From NCBI GenBank assembly GCA_039621445.1, contig CP154956.1, positions 23,796,743 through 23,860,742 of the forward strand: a DNA stretch of 64,000 bases. The letters run 5' to 3'. The stretch is from Euglena gracilis. Taxonomy: Eukaryota > Euglenida > Euglenophyceae > Euglenales. A program made the translations under genes and the position numbers. Of the stretch, positions 63,708-64,000 are shown piece after piece. Each line of letters begins with the position of its first letter. The first letter of the stretch is position 1. The notes under the pieces were generated by a model. The model was not told the DNA's origin. It made no database searches and saw only the letters and a list, made by a program, of their open reading frames with translations.

Positions 63708-64000
63708 GGGAGACAAAATGGAGATTAATAAGCGATTGCAGGGAGTTAAATAAAAGGTTCCAAGTGAAAGTTTTCAAGCTGGATCACATCCATCACATTT
63801 TCCCAGTGTTGAAAAAAGGCCACTGGGCAGCAAAAGTAGACCTATAAGATGCTTACTTCCACATCCCAGTGAGGCCCTAAGGTCATTTCTAAGACATCAG
63901 GTGGGGGCAGACCTGGGAGTTACAGGCAGGCTCTTTTGGCCTGATGTATTGCCCCAAATTTTCATGTCAGTAATGAAAACATTCGAAAAGCTGTGGAGAA
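63708..64000 (+). pseudogene. DIRS-like reverse transcriptase fragment, element E right part
   Basis: Read from 63710, it gives Trp-Arg-Leu-Ile-Ser-Asp-Cys-Arg-Glu-Leu-Asn, then Val-Asp-Leu, a TAA, and Asp-Ala-Tyr-Phe-His-Ile-Pro-Val: the fingers and first catalytic Asp region. Further on are Trp-Glu-Leu-Gln-Ala and Phe-Gly-Leu. Asp-Ala-Tyr-Phe-His-Ile-Pro is characteristic of DIRS-type polymerases, while Ty3 elements have a Gly-Tyr-His form. Several stops make it a relic. The reading joins the piece at 47231-47288, so C landed inside this gene. It continues past the window end. Confidence 0.7.

Overview
The window is nuclear DNA of a repeat-rich eukaryote with GT-AG introns, chromodomain Ty3/Gypsy LTR retrotransposons, a DIRS-like reverse transcriptase relic, CA microsatellites and many short inverted-repeat insertions. 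I read it as a protist, perhaps an alga, but nothing in the sequence fixes the lineage. The only host gene I can support is a plus-strand, multi-exon LMBR1-domain protein of the LMBRD2 type. Its visible exons run from about 22.0 to 40.2 kb, and its N-terminal exons must lie left of the window.

Layout. Positions 1-21834 are retroelement A: the end of its 5' LTR, leader, gag and the start of the gag-pol junction. Its gag is split by a complete relative, element B (1688-18452, 16.8 kb, 5-bp target duplication ATTAA), and separately by a ~0.4-kb inverted-repeat insertion at 19280-19696. A appears to lie in an LMBRD2-like intron. From 22.0 to 40.2 kb, ten coding exons are separated by introns full of diverged duplications, GCGCAAATGCGC-type palindromes, G/C-run inverted-repeat insertions, a 0.3-kb fold-back and CA repeats. 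From 40.3 to 43.3 kb there is intergenic DNA with three short repeat elements. A DIRS-like reverse transcriptase element begins at about 43.36 kb. It is broken by a short LTR element D (43904-47230, target duplication GAAGG), then by a third full-length retroelement C (47315-63707, 16.4 kb), and resumes at 63708 to the window end.

Elements A, B and C share one plan: LTR, initiator-tRNA-Met primer site, a very large Gag (coiled coil, capsid-like region, CCHC knuckle, Arg/Ser-rich tract, second CCHC knuckle), aspartic protease, a Cys cluster, a Dam-methylase-like domain of the kind known from DIRS elements, reverse transcriptase, RNase H, integrase and chromodomain. A, as preserved, carries only the first part. 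In B and C these are followed by about 5.4 kb of further coding sequence after the integrase (called ORF3 here). ORF3 encodes a large protein with a Pro-rich N-terminus, Lys-Gly repeats, a conserved central domain and a C-terminal Cys/His-rich domain. I do not recognise it. It is conserved between B and C although both copies carry frameshifts and stops. ORF3, together with the methylase-like domain upstream of the reverse transcriptase, is the most unusual system here.

Relative ages: the two LTRs of C differ at about 2 of 317 positions by eye and those of B at roughly 4 percent, so C is the younger insertion. A is older than B because it contains B. The DIRS-like element is older than both C and D.
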